Origin: Kalmusia sp. IMI 367209
Lineage: Eukaryota > Ascomycota > Dothideomycetes > Pleosporales > Didymosphaeriaceae
Assembly: GCA_027946365.1 (NCBI GenBank)
Contig: JAPEUQ010000001.1
Location: 868,001 to 932,000, forward strand
Reading direction: 5' to 3'
Length of the DNA stretch: 64,000 nucleotides
The position numbers and the translations under genes were made by a program. Below, in pieces: positions 44,935 to 55,809 of this stretch. The first letter of the stretch is position 1. Each line of letters begins with the position of its first letter. Below the pieces are notes generated by a model. That model ran no database searches, had not been told where the DNA came from, and saw only the letters and a list, made by a program, of their open reading frames with translations.

Positions 44935-45173
44935 TGGGCACGGTCTTACTGGTCGGTTCTTGTAACATATGTATACCAAGCGATGTGTGATTGAATAGCA
45001 TTTGCCGTAGAAGGCATGTACCATATATACCATTGAAGCACATACATCGATCCCATTGTCCCATCATCCAAAACAACGTGCTTCATCCGGATATCCTTCA
45101 GCTTTTACAATATACAAAACCCGCAACGCCGTCGCTATGCAATGCTAATATGCTAACCACCGCCAACCCTTTC

Positions 45174-46866
45174 CTATGACTCGATTGCTTCTAGTCCTTG
45201 GGCTCCAGCGCTCGCAGTCAACATGTCGAGCATGCCTTTCACGCCCCACGCTGTCTGGCTCGCCTCGACAAGGTCTACAACCCGCTGCTTTAGCTGGTCG
45301 AACAATGTGTCGATCTCCTCGCTGCGCCCCAATTGGTCGGCATACAGATCCAAAACAACGAGCGCGACATCAGTGGTGAGCCGCGTGATGCGGAAATCAG
45401 AGATGTACTTAATGAGCCAACGTAGGATCGGCTGCAACGTGACCTCGTCGCGGTTGGCCAGGGCGGCATTCAGGGCGCTGCGATGGCGCAGAGCGGTAAA
45501 TACGGTGATAGAGTGTTCCTTCTGGTTACCATCCTATCTCGGTGTTAGCAACTCGAATCTCAAACAATACTGGGTTTCTTCGTACCTTCTGCTGCAGCAC
45601 AATATCTAGGGCCTTCGCATACTGGCCCGTCCGAAGACATGCTGCCCACGGAAGGTTCGCTCGAATGTGCCCTCTAGCGTTTGGATCAATGACGATGTCT
45701 GCACCTTCACCGGTGAAGTTGCGCCCCCGAAGCTTTTTTTCCCAGCCTTTCCCTCTTTTACGCTTCTTGATTCGGTCGTATTCTTCGATCTTGCCCGCCA
45801 TGAGGGCTTGCATTTCCTTTTCTCGCTCGCGCACCAAGGCTTTCTGTTCGCCAGAGAGCCTGGTTTTGAGTGATAACAGGCCGGACTGCATGCCAACTGC
45901 GACGTGTTTGTCCTCATTCTGCGATGGTATAACGCTAAGAGAGAGGATCGGGGAGGGGTATTTCATGCCTGCTACTACATTCCATCCTGTGGTCTCAAAG
46001 ACCTTGACGTGGCCATCCAGAGCGCCCGACAAGAGTCGTTCGCCATTGTTCGCGAGGGAGAGGGCAGTGACGGTCTTCTGATGGTTGCGGAGGATGTGCA
46101 TGGGTTTCGCCGCGACAATGTCGAGAACGCTGATCGTATTATCACTCGATGCCAATACTGCGGTCCCTGATGGCATCGGGAGCACTGCTTCAACAGGAGC
46201 GGCATGCTTGAATACCATGACGGCCTTTCCTCCGGTTCTTGAATCCCATAATCGCACGGTCTGGTCATAGCTCCCCGATACCAAAAGTCCACTCTGTGCA
46301 GGCATGAATGTTCCGCAGCGCACATAATCCTGGTGTCCGTCAAATGAAGTTACGCTCTTGTCGGCCGGTAGATCCCACAGCCGTACTGTCCGGTCATCGG
46401 AACAACTCATCAAGCTGGTCAGCTCAGACGGATTCCACTCCGTCACCCACACAGGCTGCTTGTGTTCCTTCCATGTCTTCAGGATCGCACGACTATTCGC
46501 GTCAAAAGCTTGGATTGTTCCGCTGTCCCCTCCGGCTACTACAATTCTCCCATCACGCCGTATGTTTCCTGAGTGCGCAATATCATCGACACCGAATCTG
46601 GAAATGTTCTTGACAAGTTTCCGAGTTTTAGAGGAAAATATCTGTACGCGCGATCCAGTAGTGACAGCGAAGAGATCTTGCACTGGGCTTAGGAGGTTCG
46701 AAGCGGGCCGCGGCGGTATCGAGATATGCGTTATGGGCGAGGAATGCTGCGAAGGGTCGAGGCGGATCTCGGATGCGAAGGAATTCCAGTATTTTTGCTC
46801 TGATGTGATGGTTGATGGGCCTTTTGGCAGCTTTATGGGCTGCAGAGGCTGTACTTCGGCGGCCAT
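45174..46866 (-). CDS. UTP15: U3 snoRNP component Utp15 (WD40)
   Basis: Exons 46866-45586 and 45533-45174 encode 546 aa. The start is the ATG of MAAEVQPLQPIKLPKG; the open frame further upstream has no ATG before it and is leader. WD40 repeats are visible (GTIQAFDANSRAILKTWKEH, DDRTVRLWDLPADKSVTSF, YDQTVRLWDSRTGGKAVMVF, DNTISVLDIVAAKPMHILRNH, LDGHVKVFETTGW). The C-terminal UTP15 domain starts around RTGQYAKALDIVLQQK and ends ASAGAQGLEAIES. By family knowledge it acts in the t-UTP subcomplex for 18S pre-rRNA transcription and processing in the nucleolus. Confidence 0.95.
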
Positions 46867-47363
46867 TGTGGGCGGTGTAGTAGACTGTCGTCGTCGTAGT
46901 TCAAGTTCAGTGTTTGCGCCCGAACTTTTTTTTGGTGGAAGGCGCCCTATGTTCTTTAGGCTAGCGCGCCTTCCCCAACCGCTCTGCAGCTGCCCATCAA
47001 CTGGTGGCTTCACTCCCAAGCCGCCGTCCCGTCTTACTCCATATCGATCCACTCGTTTGCGCAAATGCGCAAGTTCCAATCACCCTCTTGTGCTGAAGCA
47101 GCGGAGAAGGGTGTCGTAAATGAATCGTCCTTGATTCAGATTAGTGCCAATACCACCTCTCAGCCTTGCCGCCTGACGATCCCCGCACCTTCTTCATCAC
47201 CGTGCACAAGCCTCGTCAGACAATCATCAAAACCAGGGCTAGCCTTCCTCCTCTTATCATGAGACCGTTAACGACCCGCCTTTGTTCTCCTTGTTGCCGA
47301 AGTCAACGGTTCCTGAGCAAGCCATCGTAAGCCACTCCCGCCCGGCCTGACGTGAACGCCATC
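46867..47363. other. Divergent promoter region (Utp15 / homeodomain gene)
   Basis: About 500 bp between two outward-facing ATGs. Contains short frames only. Confidence 0.55.
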
Positions 47364-50019
47364 ATGGCGGGCGAACCACTCGACAGCTTAGATGAGTTCT
47401 TCGATTTCGCCCAGTTGGAGAAAGACAGTGGTGTTCACGATGCTTCAATGCAATGTGTACTACCAGAAACGATGCAGCATGTTCAAAGCAAGCCTTTGCT
47501 CGACTACGTTAGCATGGACTGGCAGCCTACTGTTCCAGATAACGTAGAAGCATTTGCCGTTCCATCTACATTTTCTTACGAAGCACCCGGACCAACAATA
47601 CCTGACCTGAGCCACCTTGAACCTATGCCATCCTTCATCCAAGATATATCCATGGTGCCCCAGCATACCATTATTGAGGATGCTAAGGTTCCATCGTATT
47701 CGTGGCAACAAGATCCCATGCCACAGGAAGGGGATGTCTTCATGCTAAGGCAGGAAACAAACGAGCTCTCCCGTCCGCAGAGGAGTGCTACCATTACTCG
47801 GAAGCCCGCCTCCGCTAAACGGAAAGGTCCCTCCACGCGTATTCCTGTAGAAGCAAGACAGATGCTCGAGGAGGAATTTGCGGCTAACCCATACCCATGC
47901 TCATGGGAGATAGACATCATTGCTCATCAGGCAAATCTGGATGTCAAGCGAGTTCGAAACTGGTTCAATAATACCCGTGCTCGGAAGAAGCCCGAGTCTC
48001 CAGGTTGGTCTCTCGTCGCACTTGTAAAGTCTTTACTTATGATATCTAGAATCCACTGAACTCGTCTTATCGCGACCAAACGAAAGCACATGCTCGCTCT
48101 CATCAAAACTCTCTCGAGACAGCCTCGAAGCTCTAGACAAGCAGGCTGATGAGACAGTTCAGCCACCTCAGCCTCCCCTCGCTGTGTATCTTGCGCAGTC
48201 GTATCAAGAAGAAGCTGTGTCTTTCTCGACAATTCAAGCTGCTATCGACAATGGCTCACTCAGCGACGAGGGTGATTTCTTGATGGACGGCTCCTCCAGC
48301 TCACGGGTGGGCAGGTCCGGCTCAATTATCACCTCAGTGACTTCTTCAGACGGCACAGCTCCGACGACTTACAGCAGTGGTAGCAACATGTCATCCTTTG
48401 GACGAACTCGGAGACGAGGACGTCGGCGTATGGAATGGAAACAATCGCCGTATACCAGAACGAAATATAATGGCCTCAACAGTTCTGGTATTCCGCAGGA
48501 GAATCTCACGTTTTGCTGCACTTTCTGTCCTCGCGCTTTCAAGACCAAGTACGAGTGGGTCCGCCATGAAGACTCAGTGCATGCTCTTCGCACAACATGG
48601 ATTTGTTGCGATAACAAGAACGCACCGCTGCTATCATGTCCGTTCTGCGGCCAAATGCGGCCCGATGAGTACCATTTAGCCAGTCACAAGTACCAGCAAT
48701 GTCGGAACAAACCAGAGTCGCAACGCACATTCTACCGTCGCGATCACTTCATTCAACACCTACATCATGTACATTTCGCCAATGTCAAGCATCCATCCGC
48801 CCGTCTTGGTTGCCAGACACGTCTGCTAGACAGTGAGGGCGGAAACTTTGGCTGCAAAGACCTCGCCATCAAATGGAGAAGATTTGGTGCACCTATCAAA
48901 GCTAATGACCCTATGCTTTGTTGCGGTTTCTGTGGGAAACGAGCAAAGGGCTGGAGTGAGCGGTGCGAGCATGTTGCTGAGCACATGGCGGCCGGCGAGT
49001 GGGACCGGTCAGCTTGGTGGCCAGAGCGGTTGGAAAATCATTTGGAAAACCTCTGCTCGTCTGGTGCAGTAGGGCCATTCCGTTGTCGCTACTGTCGTAA
49101 AGTGTTCGCCAACACCGATGCCATGAATAAACATTCTCACTGTCGTGTCTGGAGTTGTCGATTCCTCCGGTAAGCCACCCTTTGATAATTGATGAGTATA
49201 TATCTGGACATGGCATACTAATTTGGCAGATCGTTCGATGATGTCGCAGCCGAAAATGCTGGACCACCTTTATGCCCCCAGTTCCCGTCACCTAAGGCCC
49301 ATCACTGCCACCTATGCGGTGCAGGATATAGATCCTTCCATGTTGAGCATGCTCAGCATTACCACCGCTATCGTCAGTGCGAACAGACTCTATATAGTTC
49401 CGAAGATGAGTTCCTGCAGCACATGCACGAGTTCCATGGAGCATCTCTGCCCCAGTTGCTTCAAGGTAACTCCATACTAGAGCAAAACTTCTCCAGGAAT
49501 AAGGGTGCTTCGTTCGAGCCTCTGCAACTAGATGAGATCATGCAAGGATGTCGGGTTGGAGATCCGAGCGCGTCCTTTGTCGATCCGGTCATCGTTGAGC
49601 AGGCGATTTCGGCATCGTCAGGGCCAGCCGCTACAGGGCGAAGATCAAGACCATCGACCCCTACAAGCAAAAAGACACAAGAGCGCGCGACAAGTGGAAG
49701 TCGTAAACAAACCAAGACGCAACGCCAGCGTGCCGACAGTACGTCCTCAAAGCTAGTACCTCAAGGGCCGCGGTTTTTCCGCCTCAGCCCGTTGGTACCA
49801 TTTCTGTCGTCCCGCATCTATTATCTGCGCAGTGCCATACCGGCAAGCTTGTTTCCAGATGGCAAAGCAGTTCTGGAAGAGGTACCACAAAGCTATGTAG
49901 CGTCCCTCGTGATGAGTGCTGGGCTGGTAGGAATGGCAGGTGTCCGATTCCCAATCAATATGAAAAGAGATGGGTTGAAGGGTCCAGTGGAGTTTACTCT
50001 GGAGGAAGAGGATGATTAG
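47364..50019 (+). CDS. Homeodomain plus C2H2 zinc-finger transcription factor
   Basis: Exons 47364-48003, 48050-49169 and 49230-50019 encode 849 aa. An acidic N-terminus precedes a homeodomain at about 157-214 (RIPVEARQMLEEEFAANPYP through VRNWFNNTRARKKPES), whose recognition helix WFNNTRARKK is of the TALE/KN-like fungal type. Several C2H2-like fingers follow: CCTFCPRAFKTKYEWVRHED, LSCPFCGQMRPDEYHLASHK, FRCRYCRKVFANTDAMNKHS and HHCHLCGAGYRSFHVEHAQH. The C-terminus has a basic Ser/Thr-rich region and ends GPVEFTLEEEDD. This domain pairing is known in filamentous ascomycetes, where homeobox genes control development and conidiation. The specific role here is not assigned. Confidence 0.92.
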
Positions 50020-51324
50020 ATACAGTCGGGGGTCGATTTATTTTAATGGTCACCAGAGCCTAAAAGTCTCCGTAATAGGATCATACCCTTGCCTCAGCAA
50101 CTAAGTATTGATATGATAATGAAGTAATGAAGCTTATTATGGCCATGACCACCGGCAACACGATAGCAGAAATTATCTCGCTCTAGCTAAATCTTCAACT
50201 GATTTGAGCATGATCACATGCAATCGTCGTGTTACTTCCTAATGCAAAAATGCCACACCATAATCGGTGAACGTGTATGAAGCAATCAACAGCTGTCTTA
50301 TTTATAGTTGATACAGATACAACAGGTGCACGTTTGAGTGCTCACGATGCGACTGATGAGAATACAAGGTCGTGAGCGCTCCAATTATAGCAAAACATCT
50401 CCTAAGCTGCCGTATATCCATTAAAAAGTAGTACCGACTTGGTCTGAGATCCACATTTTACGATATTGTTTGATCGTAGTCCGGCCGTTCACCTACCGAA
50501 CACATACAATGTGTTCCCGCGGGTCTTTTGTAAGTCGCCGCACCCAATCCGTGCCACTATTGCACAAGAATAAGAATTCAACATGCGACAAACCGCTCTA
50601 AATACATTAAATACATGAACTACATAAGAGCGGTCTTTGAATTTGGTCCTTACACTATCATTGAGCTAGAGGCTGACTATTCGAAACTAGATCCCTTCGT
50701 AACCCAGCCCAGTCCCTCCGATTGTCCTCGTGCTGGACCACTCTTCGGTATGCGTTTAAACTGGCAATTGGGGTTGAATGACTAATGCTTGTGCCACGGG
50801 TCCCCTTTAGTTTGAGAATTCAATCAGGTGACCCTAAGATCTTAATGTAGATGTAGTCTTTGAATTCTCATCCCATCGTGTAGGTATGATACAAGTTTTA
50901 TTCCTTCCGCAGAGATCTCTCGGCTTTAGCATCAGCAACGTACTCCACACGCAGTTAGTAAGCGGACATAGGAGATAACCAATGGCCACAACACTATGTC
51001 TTGATACGTGCCGATGGATTCCCGAGCTCTTTCGGGTGTCAAAATGATTTTCGGGCATATTTCCCTTGGTTACTGTGCGATATACAATGCTTTTGAGATT
51101 ATTGCTTGCTCATCCTGGAGGTTGACTCATTATAGCAATTCAGGGTATTTTTATGATCAGTTTCACGAGTTAGTACTCACGTTAAAAATGTATATAATGA
51201 TAGAGACATCGACTCAAAAGGAAAGCTTTCTTGCCACCCCAATTTCTTGCGAAGTCTTTTGTACCAGATATCAGGCCTTGTACAGCCAACAACATCCCCT
51301 CTCGTATCGCAAACAATTAGACCA
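50020..51324. other. Intergenic region, no gene seen
   Basis: About 1.3 kb, mildly AT-rich, between two plus-strand genes. No RNA gene, repeat or protein-like frame recognised. Confidence 0.5.
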
Positions 51325-52241
51325 ATGGCTCCACTCATTTGGCTCATAACAGGTTGCTCCTCCGGCTTCGGCGTGCACTTTGTGTCGCAAATTCTCGATC
51401 GCGGCGACTCCGCCATCGCCACGCTCCGCGACCCTTCCAAACTTCCTTCCACCCTCCAACACCACCCCAACAAGGCGAACCTCTCCGTTCTCGCTCTCGA
51501 AGTGACTTCATCACCCCTCTCAATCTCATCCACCATAGCTCAAGCAACCGCCATCCATGGGCGTATCGACGTTCTCGTAAACAATGCGGGTTACATTCAG
51601 ATCGGCACCGTTGAAGAACTACGCCACGAGGACTGGGTATCGCAGTTCGAGACGAATGTTTTCGGGGTAGTGAAAGTGACGAGCGCTGTATTACCGTATT
51701 TTAGGGAGAGGAGAAGCGGGACAGTTGTGTTTGTGGGGAGTTTAAGCGGATGGTTAGGGCACGAAGCTTGTGGCGCGTATGCGGGGAGTAAGTTTGCGCT
51801 GGCTGGTGAGTAATCGTCGTCTCTAAGTGCTACAGTGGAGGCTAATGGCGAGCAATAGGCATTGCAGAGTCGTTGCAACGCGAGACGAGTCATCTTGGAA
51901 TCCGCACGCTGCTCATCGAGCCAGGTCGCTTTCGCACAAACCTACTTTCCCCGTCGAATATGAAGGCCGTCTCAAAATCCAATATCTCAGAGTACGCTGA
52001 TATGCTAGCCGAGAAGATGGAGGGGTTGAAGCAGGAGGACAGGGCACAGCCCGGAGATCCCGAAAAGCTGGTAAGAATTGTGGTGGATCTTGTCAAAGGA
52101 GAGGGCGTGGGTGAAGGGAGAACGTTTCTGCTAAGGATTCCATTAGGAGCGGATTGTTTTGATGATGTGAAGCGGAAGGGGGAAGAGACGTTGGAAATGT
52201 TGGGGAAGTGGGAGGGGGTGATAAAGAGTACTAATTTGTAG
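51325..52241 (+). CDS. Short-chain dehydrogenase/reductase (classical type)
   Basis: Exons 51325-51805 and 51859-52241 encode 287 aa. The start ATG follows GACCA. The cofactor motif TGCSSGFG (9-16), NNAGY, the serine region VGSLSGWLG and catalytic YAGSK (152-156) are all present, followed by LLIEPGRFRTNLL. This matches the fungal 'oxidoreductase, SDR' group near 17-beta-hydroxysteroid or retinol-type enzymes. NADP(H) is the likely cofactor. The substrate is unknown. No nearby partner genes suggest a pathway. Confidence 0.9.
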
Positions 52242-52524
52242 GCAGAAATTTGACATTAATTGACTGATGAATCCCCCGAATGAAACAGCTGAAATATAAT
52301 CGCATTAGTCGCACCCAAGAAGATGTATGAGATCATGCTGAGGTGCATGACTCGCCATCAATGAGAGGCTGCTGACTAAGCTATCGACGAGACGAGGCTA
52401 CGTCAGGCCGTTCCAAGACCTCACCGCTCGAGTACTTCGATGCGGCCCACCAGCACCTGACCAATCTGCTGGCGTGCACTAGCAGCTTCTGTGCCGCTTA
52501 CGTTGAGAGGGTCGTCTTCTGCTT

Positions 52525-53841
52525 GTGTTGGCCTTGCTGGCCTTCCACGCATTCACCGTGGCGTCGTTCAACGATAGATTTGAAGACTTGAAAAAGTCAT
52601 TCAATTTTCTGCGACACCACCCTGCACTAGGCACCACGTCTGCCCCGCCATCTCATCCCGTGCCCACAGACACCCTCTCACGAATCTTGTACTTTGCCCA
52701 ACAGAGCGGAATCGCAGATATTACCGACTTCATCACGAACCCCCGCTTCGACGACCCCGCATACCTTTCCCTCCTCACCGTCGTACTCGCAACTGCCTTC
52801 CTGACCATGGCATGGTTCTCGCGCGGTACCGGCGGCAGTGGTTGGGGCAGTCGCTTCTCGCCTTTCGGCCGTCCGAGTAGTAACTCGCCTGGCAATGGAG
52901 AGGTGTCCGATTCTGACTTTTCGTACATCACTTCCGAAGACTTAAAGCAGGCACAGTCCCGCAACCGCAGCTCGTCGCGGCCCGAGATCGTCGACTGGGA
53001 TGACAAGGAGCCGAAGCGCGAGACGGATGTCCTGGTCTTCAAAAAGGATGGGAAGAAATATCCTACACACTTCGCTGCACATAGCATATATGATGGTGAT
53101 CTGAGGGTCAAGACCATACGGCAGGCGGCGGCGAAAAAATTGGGCATCGATGACCCGCGTCGGATACGTTTGTTCTTTAAGGGAAAAAACTTGAAGCACG
53201 ATGAACACTTAGCGCGCGATGAGGGTCTTCGTGGTGACGGCAGTGGCAGCGAGATCCTGTGTTCTGTTGGCGAGACCGCTACAGGAACTCTGGCACCGGG
53301 TGCTGAGGACACTATTCCGCGAGCCTGGAGCGATGGCGAAGACGAGGAGGACGATACAGAGAGCGGCGCCGACTCTGGCGTGAATACGACCAAGAAGAAG
53401 TCGCGGAAACGCGGTGGCAAAAAGAGCAAGAAGAAGAATGCTCCCGCCTCCGCCACAAGCACGCCTGGATACTCGAATGCGGGGCCATCTGGCGCAGAGT
53501 ATCTCCCTATCCCTTCCAACATCCCCGGCCCGCGCCCGACGTCGAAACCCACTTCCGGCGCTGCAACACCGCAGACACCAATCGGCAAAATCGACGCTCT
53601 GGCGTCCAAGTTCCACACGGAATTTGTCCCGCTGTGTGTTAAGTTTATGCAGAGCCCGCCCACTGAAAAGGCGAAGCGGGATTTTGAGTACAAGAAGTTG
53701 TCCGAAACCATCTTGACTCAGGTCCTGCTGAAGCTGGATGGCATCGAGACGGAGGGCGATCAGGACGCTAGAATGAGGCGAAAAGAATTAGTCAAGGAGG
53801 TCCAGGGCATGCTCAACAAACTTGATGAGACGGTGAAGTGA
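52525..53841 (+). CDS. BAG-domain membrane-anchored Hsp70 nucleotide-exchange factor (Snl1-like), 5' end uncertain
   Basis: A 438-codon frame beginning at a GTG. An in-frame TGA at 52504-52506 lies just upstream, and the first in-frame ATG is only at 52807. Translated content before that ATG still looks genuine: a transmembrane helix (YLSLLTVVLATAFLTMAWF, about 80-98) preceded by ILYFAQQSGIADITDFI. A ubiquitin-like region (TDVLVFKKDGKKYPTHF to LFFKGKNLKHDEHLARDEGL), a Lys-rich linker (KKKSRKRGGKKSKKK) and a C-terminal BAG domain (ALASKFHTEFVPLCVKFM through EVQGMLNKLDETVK) follow. By family knowledge it releases ADP from Hsp70 at the ER/nuclear membrane. The true start is probably in an upstream exon or non-AUG; the body of the gene is secure. 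Confidence 0.85.
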   Translation: MLALLAFHAFTVASFNDRFEDLKKSFNFLRHHPALGTTSAPPSHPVPTDTLSRILYFAQQSGIADITDFITNPRFDDPAYLSLLTVVLATAFLTMAWFSRGTGGSGWGSRFSPFGRPSSNSPGNGEVSDSDFSYITSEDLKQAQSRNRSSSRPEIVDWDDKEPKRETDVLVFKKDGKKYPTHFAAHSIYDGDLRVKTIRQAAAKKLGIDDPRRIRLFFKGKNLKHDEHLARDEGLRGDGSGSEILCSVGETATGTLAPGAEDTIPRAWSDGEDEEDDTESGADSGVNTTKKKSRKRGGKKSKKKNAPASATSTPGYSNAGPSGAEYLPIPSNIPGPRPTSKPTSGAATPQTPIGKIDALASKFHTEFVPLCVKFMQSPPTEKAKRDFEYKKLSETILTQVLLKLDGIETEGDQDARMRRKELVKEVQGMLNKLDETVK

Positions 53842-55042
53842 GATCTTGTTTACAAGAAGCCATTCGCACGAGGTGACGTTAGCGGGCGTTAGCGGATAGA
53901 ACGTTGGCATCAGGTGGCTTAAAGCGATCTATCATAGATATTGCTTGCCAATTCGTGGATTGCGGATGTTGCATCACAAGGCATTGGATTGCATAACAGA
54001 ATTTGATGAATGATACCAGCTTGAGTTTTTCTTACATTCAGACTTTTGGACTGTTAAAATTTGATGAAATGCTAGTGAATTACACAAGCATCACGCCACC
54101 CTGTAGACGACTCTAGCTTCTGAATTCGGGTGGAATTTTTAATATAGTCTCGCCCGTCATGCCTCGCACGTGAATTAAGACTTCTTGTACTATGGATATC
54201 ACTTTCTTTCATGTCGTTCGCTTTCTTCGCTCTTAGTGCCGTATTGCAATGGCATTTCTTGAACCCGTGTTCTCTGTACGACACGACTTGCTTCCGGCTG
54301 CTCAGGCATGAAATTCACGAAGAAAAAAAAGCAGTGGCTCTCAAACTTTGAATAATATATTCTGACTTAACTTGTTCCCGCACATGTTGACGTGGGCGAA
54401 AATCAGCTATCGCTTCAATGTAAACATCGCAGTCCACGAACCATTGCAAAGAAGATTGATCTATATCAGTCATTTTATGGTGACCATGAAACTTTAACGT
54501 AGCTAGGATTTGGCTGACTGAACGCCAAATCGTAGCGTAGAAAATTCGACATCTTACCACGGTTCGTATAAGTGTTATTTATAGCCTGCTCGGTAAACCA
54601 GCTTTGTTTTCACTATGCGCTACATGCTGCATATGTTTCCGAGCTTTTGCTGTCACGCGGTGGTAACAAGTGAAATTCAATATCTCTAGGCTCGATTGTT
54701 ACGGTGTCTTTCCGCAGTGACGAATGATAAAGACGGAGTGGGAGACAGGGCGTTGGAGAGCTCGTGTTATAAGCGAATTAGTCGATGGCCGTCAATAGTG
54801 GCTTGCAGGTTGGGTCTCTATGTGACTGAACTCGATGAAATATGGATGAGGATATAGTTGGGAGGGAGTAAAGTGAGTCGGTTGGCTGACGATGAATTTC
54901 TGACTTCGTATCAGAGAGATATATTAATGCACCGTGCACTCTTGAACCGTTCGTCCTCTCGAATTATCTTCAGCTGGTCGCTTCATTTCGTTCGGCCACA
55001 CACTCGTTTCCTTTCACGCGTATCCATCCCAATATACCGATC
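53842..55042. other. Intergenic region, no gene seen
   Basis: About 1.2 kb between the BAG gene and the small secreted protein. No gene recognised; the last 200 bp must include the latter's promoter. Confidence 0.5.
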
Positions 55043-55667
55043 ATGCGCATCCTCATTTTCCCTTTCTCCCTCCTCTCCCTAGCAGCCGCCTTCCACGCAC
55101 CCTACCACCCGCCCTCGAACTCATGTTCTCCTTCTCCAACACCAACCTCTACCAGCTCCGTAATCCGCTGCCTCATGGACAATGCCGTCGACGCCCCCTG
55201 CCCCTCTCTGTGGATCTGCCACCCAACCACCACCTCCCCTTGCGCATCGACTGATCCTTGGCCGGGAACATGTAGTAAATACACGCCGACGCCGACGACA
55301 CCTTGCAGTACGTTTGTTCTCCCCCGCTACTTTCTGATCTATACTGATGACGATGGAAACAGTCGTAGGCGACGATACTCCCTGCCTGCCCACGGCCTTC
55401 TGCACACCCACTATGATAGCTACCGAGGGACAACCGAGCGTGGGCGGCGCATGCATTAGCGGGACGCCACCATCAACCATGAGCTGGAACACAGAGAATA
55501 CATGGCCGAGCACCAGTACGATGTGGTACACGGGCACATCAACCGCGGTGAAAACGCAGACGGCGGCGCCAGAGCCGACATGGTGGGGTAGGCCGTGTAC
55601 GAGTGTGAGGCAATGTGCGAGTTGGAGAGGTGAAGTTTGTGTGAGGGAAAGATGTGCGCTTTGGTAG
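55043..55667 (+). CDS. Small secreted cysteine-rich protein
   Basis: Exons 55043-55307 and 55363-55667 encode 189 aa. The signal peptide is MRILIFPFSLLSLAAA. The mature part has 14 cysteines (an even number) and Thr/Pro-rich linkers such as SPTPTSTSS and TPTPTTPC. Tryptophan- and threonine-rich segments include WNTENTWPSTSTMWYTG, and it ends VCVRERCALW. The intron phase is correct. I do not recognise a family. The size, signal peptide and cysteine content fit the broad class of secreted fungal proteins that includes candidate effectors and cell-wall proteins; no activity can be claimed. Confidence 0.75.
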
Positions 55668-55809
55668 ACAGTGGCTTGGAGCTAGAAAGGGGGTATGAGA
55701 TACCATAAAGTCAAGCTGCTACGGTGTTTCACCCTCCCAAGATATCGTTTGTTCTATACTTCAATATGCTACGTCGTCAAACCCTTGAACCACGGCAGTC
55801 CTCGTGCTA

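Noticed and set aside
52653..53711. A 352-codon open frame antisense to the BAG-domain gene
   Set aside because: It mirrors the coding bias of the sense gene, is Ser/Arg-rich with no domain, and the sense strand carries clear ubiquitin-like and BAG regions.
53842..55042. Search for a missing gene in this 1.2-kb gap
   Set aside because: Only frames under about 85 codons with no motif, no conserved splice pairs and no RNA signature were seen.
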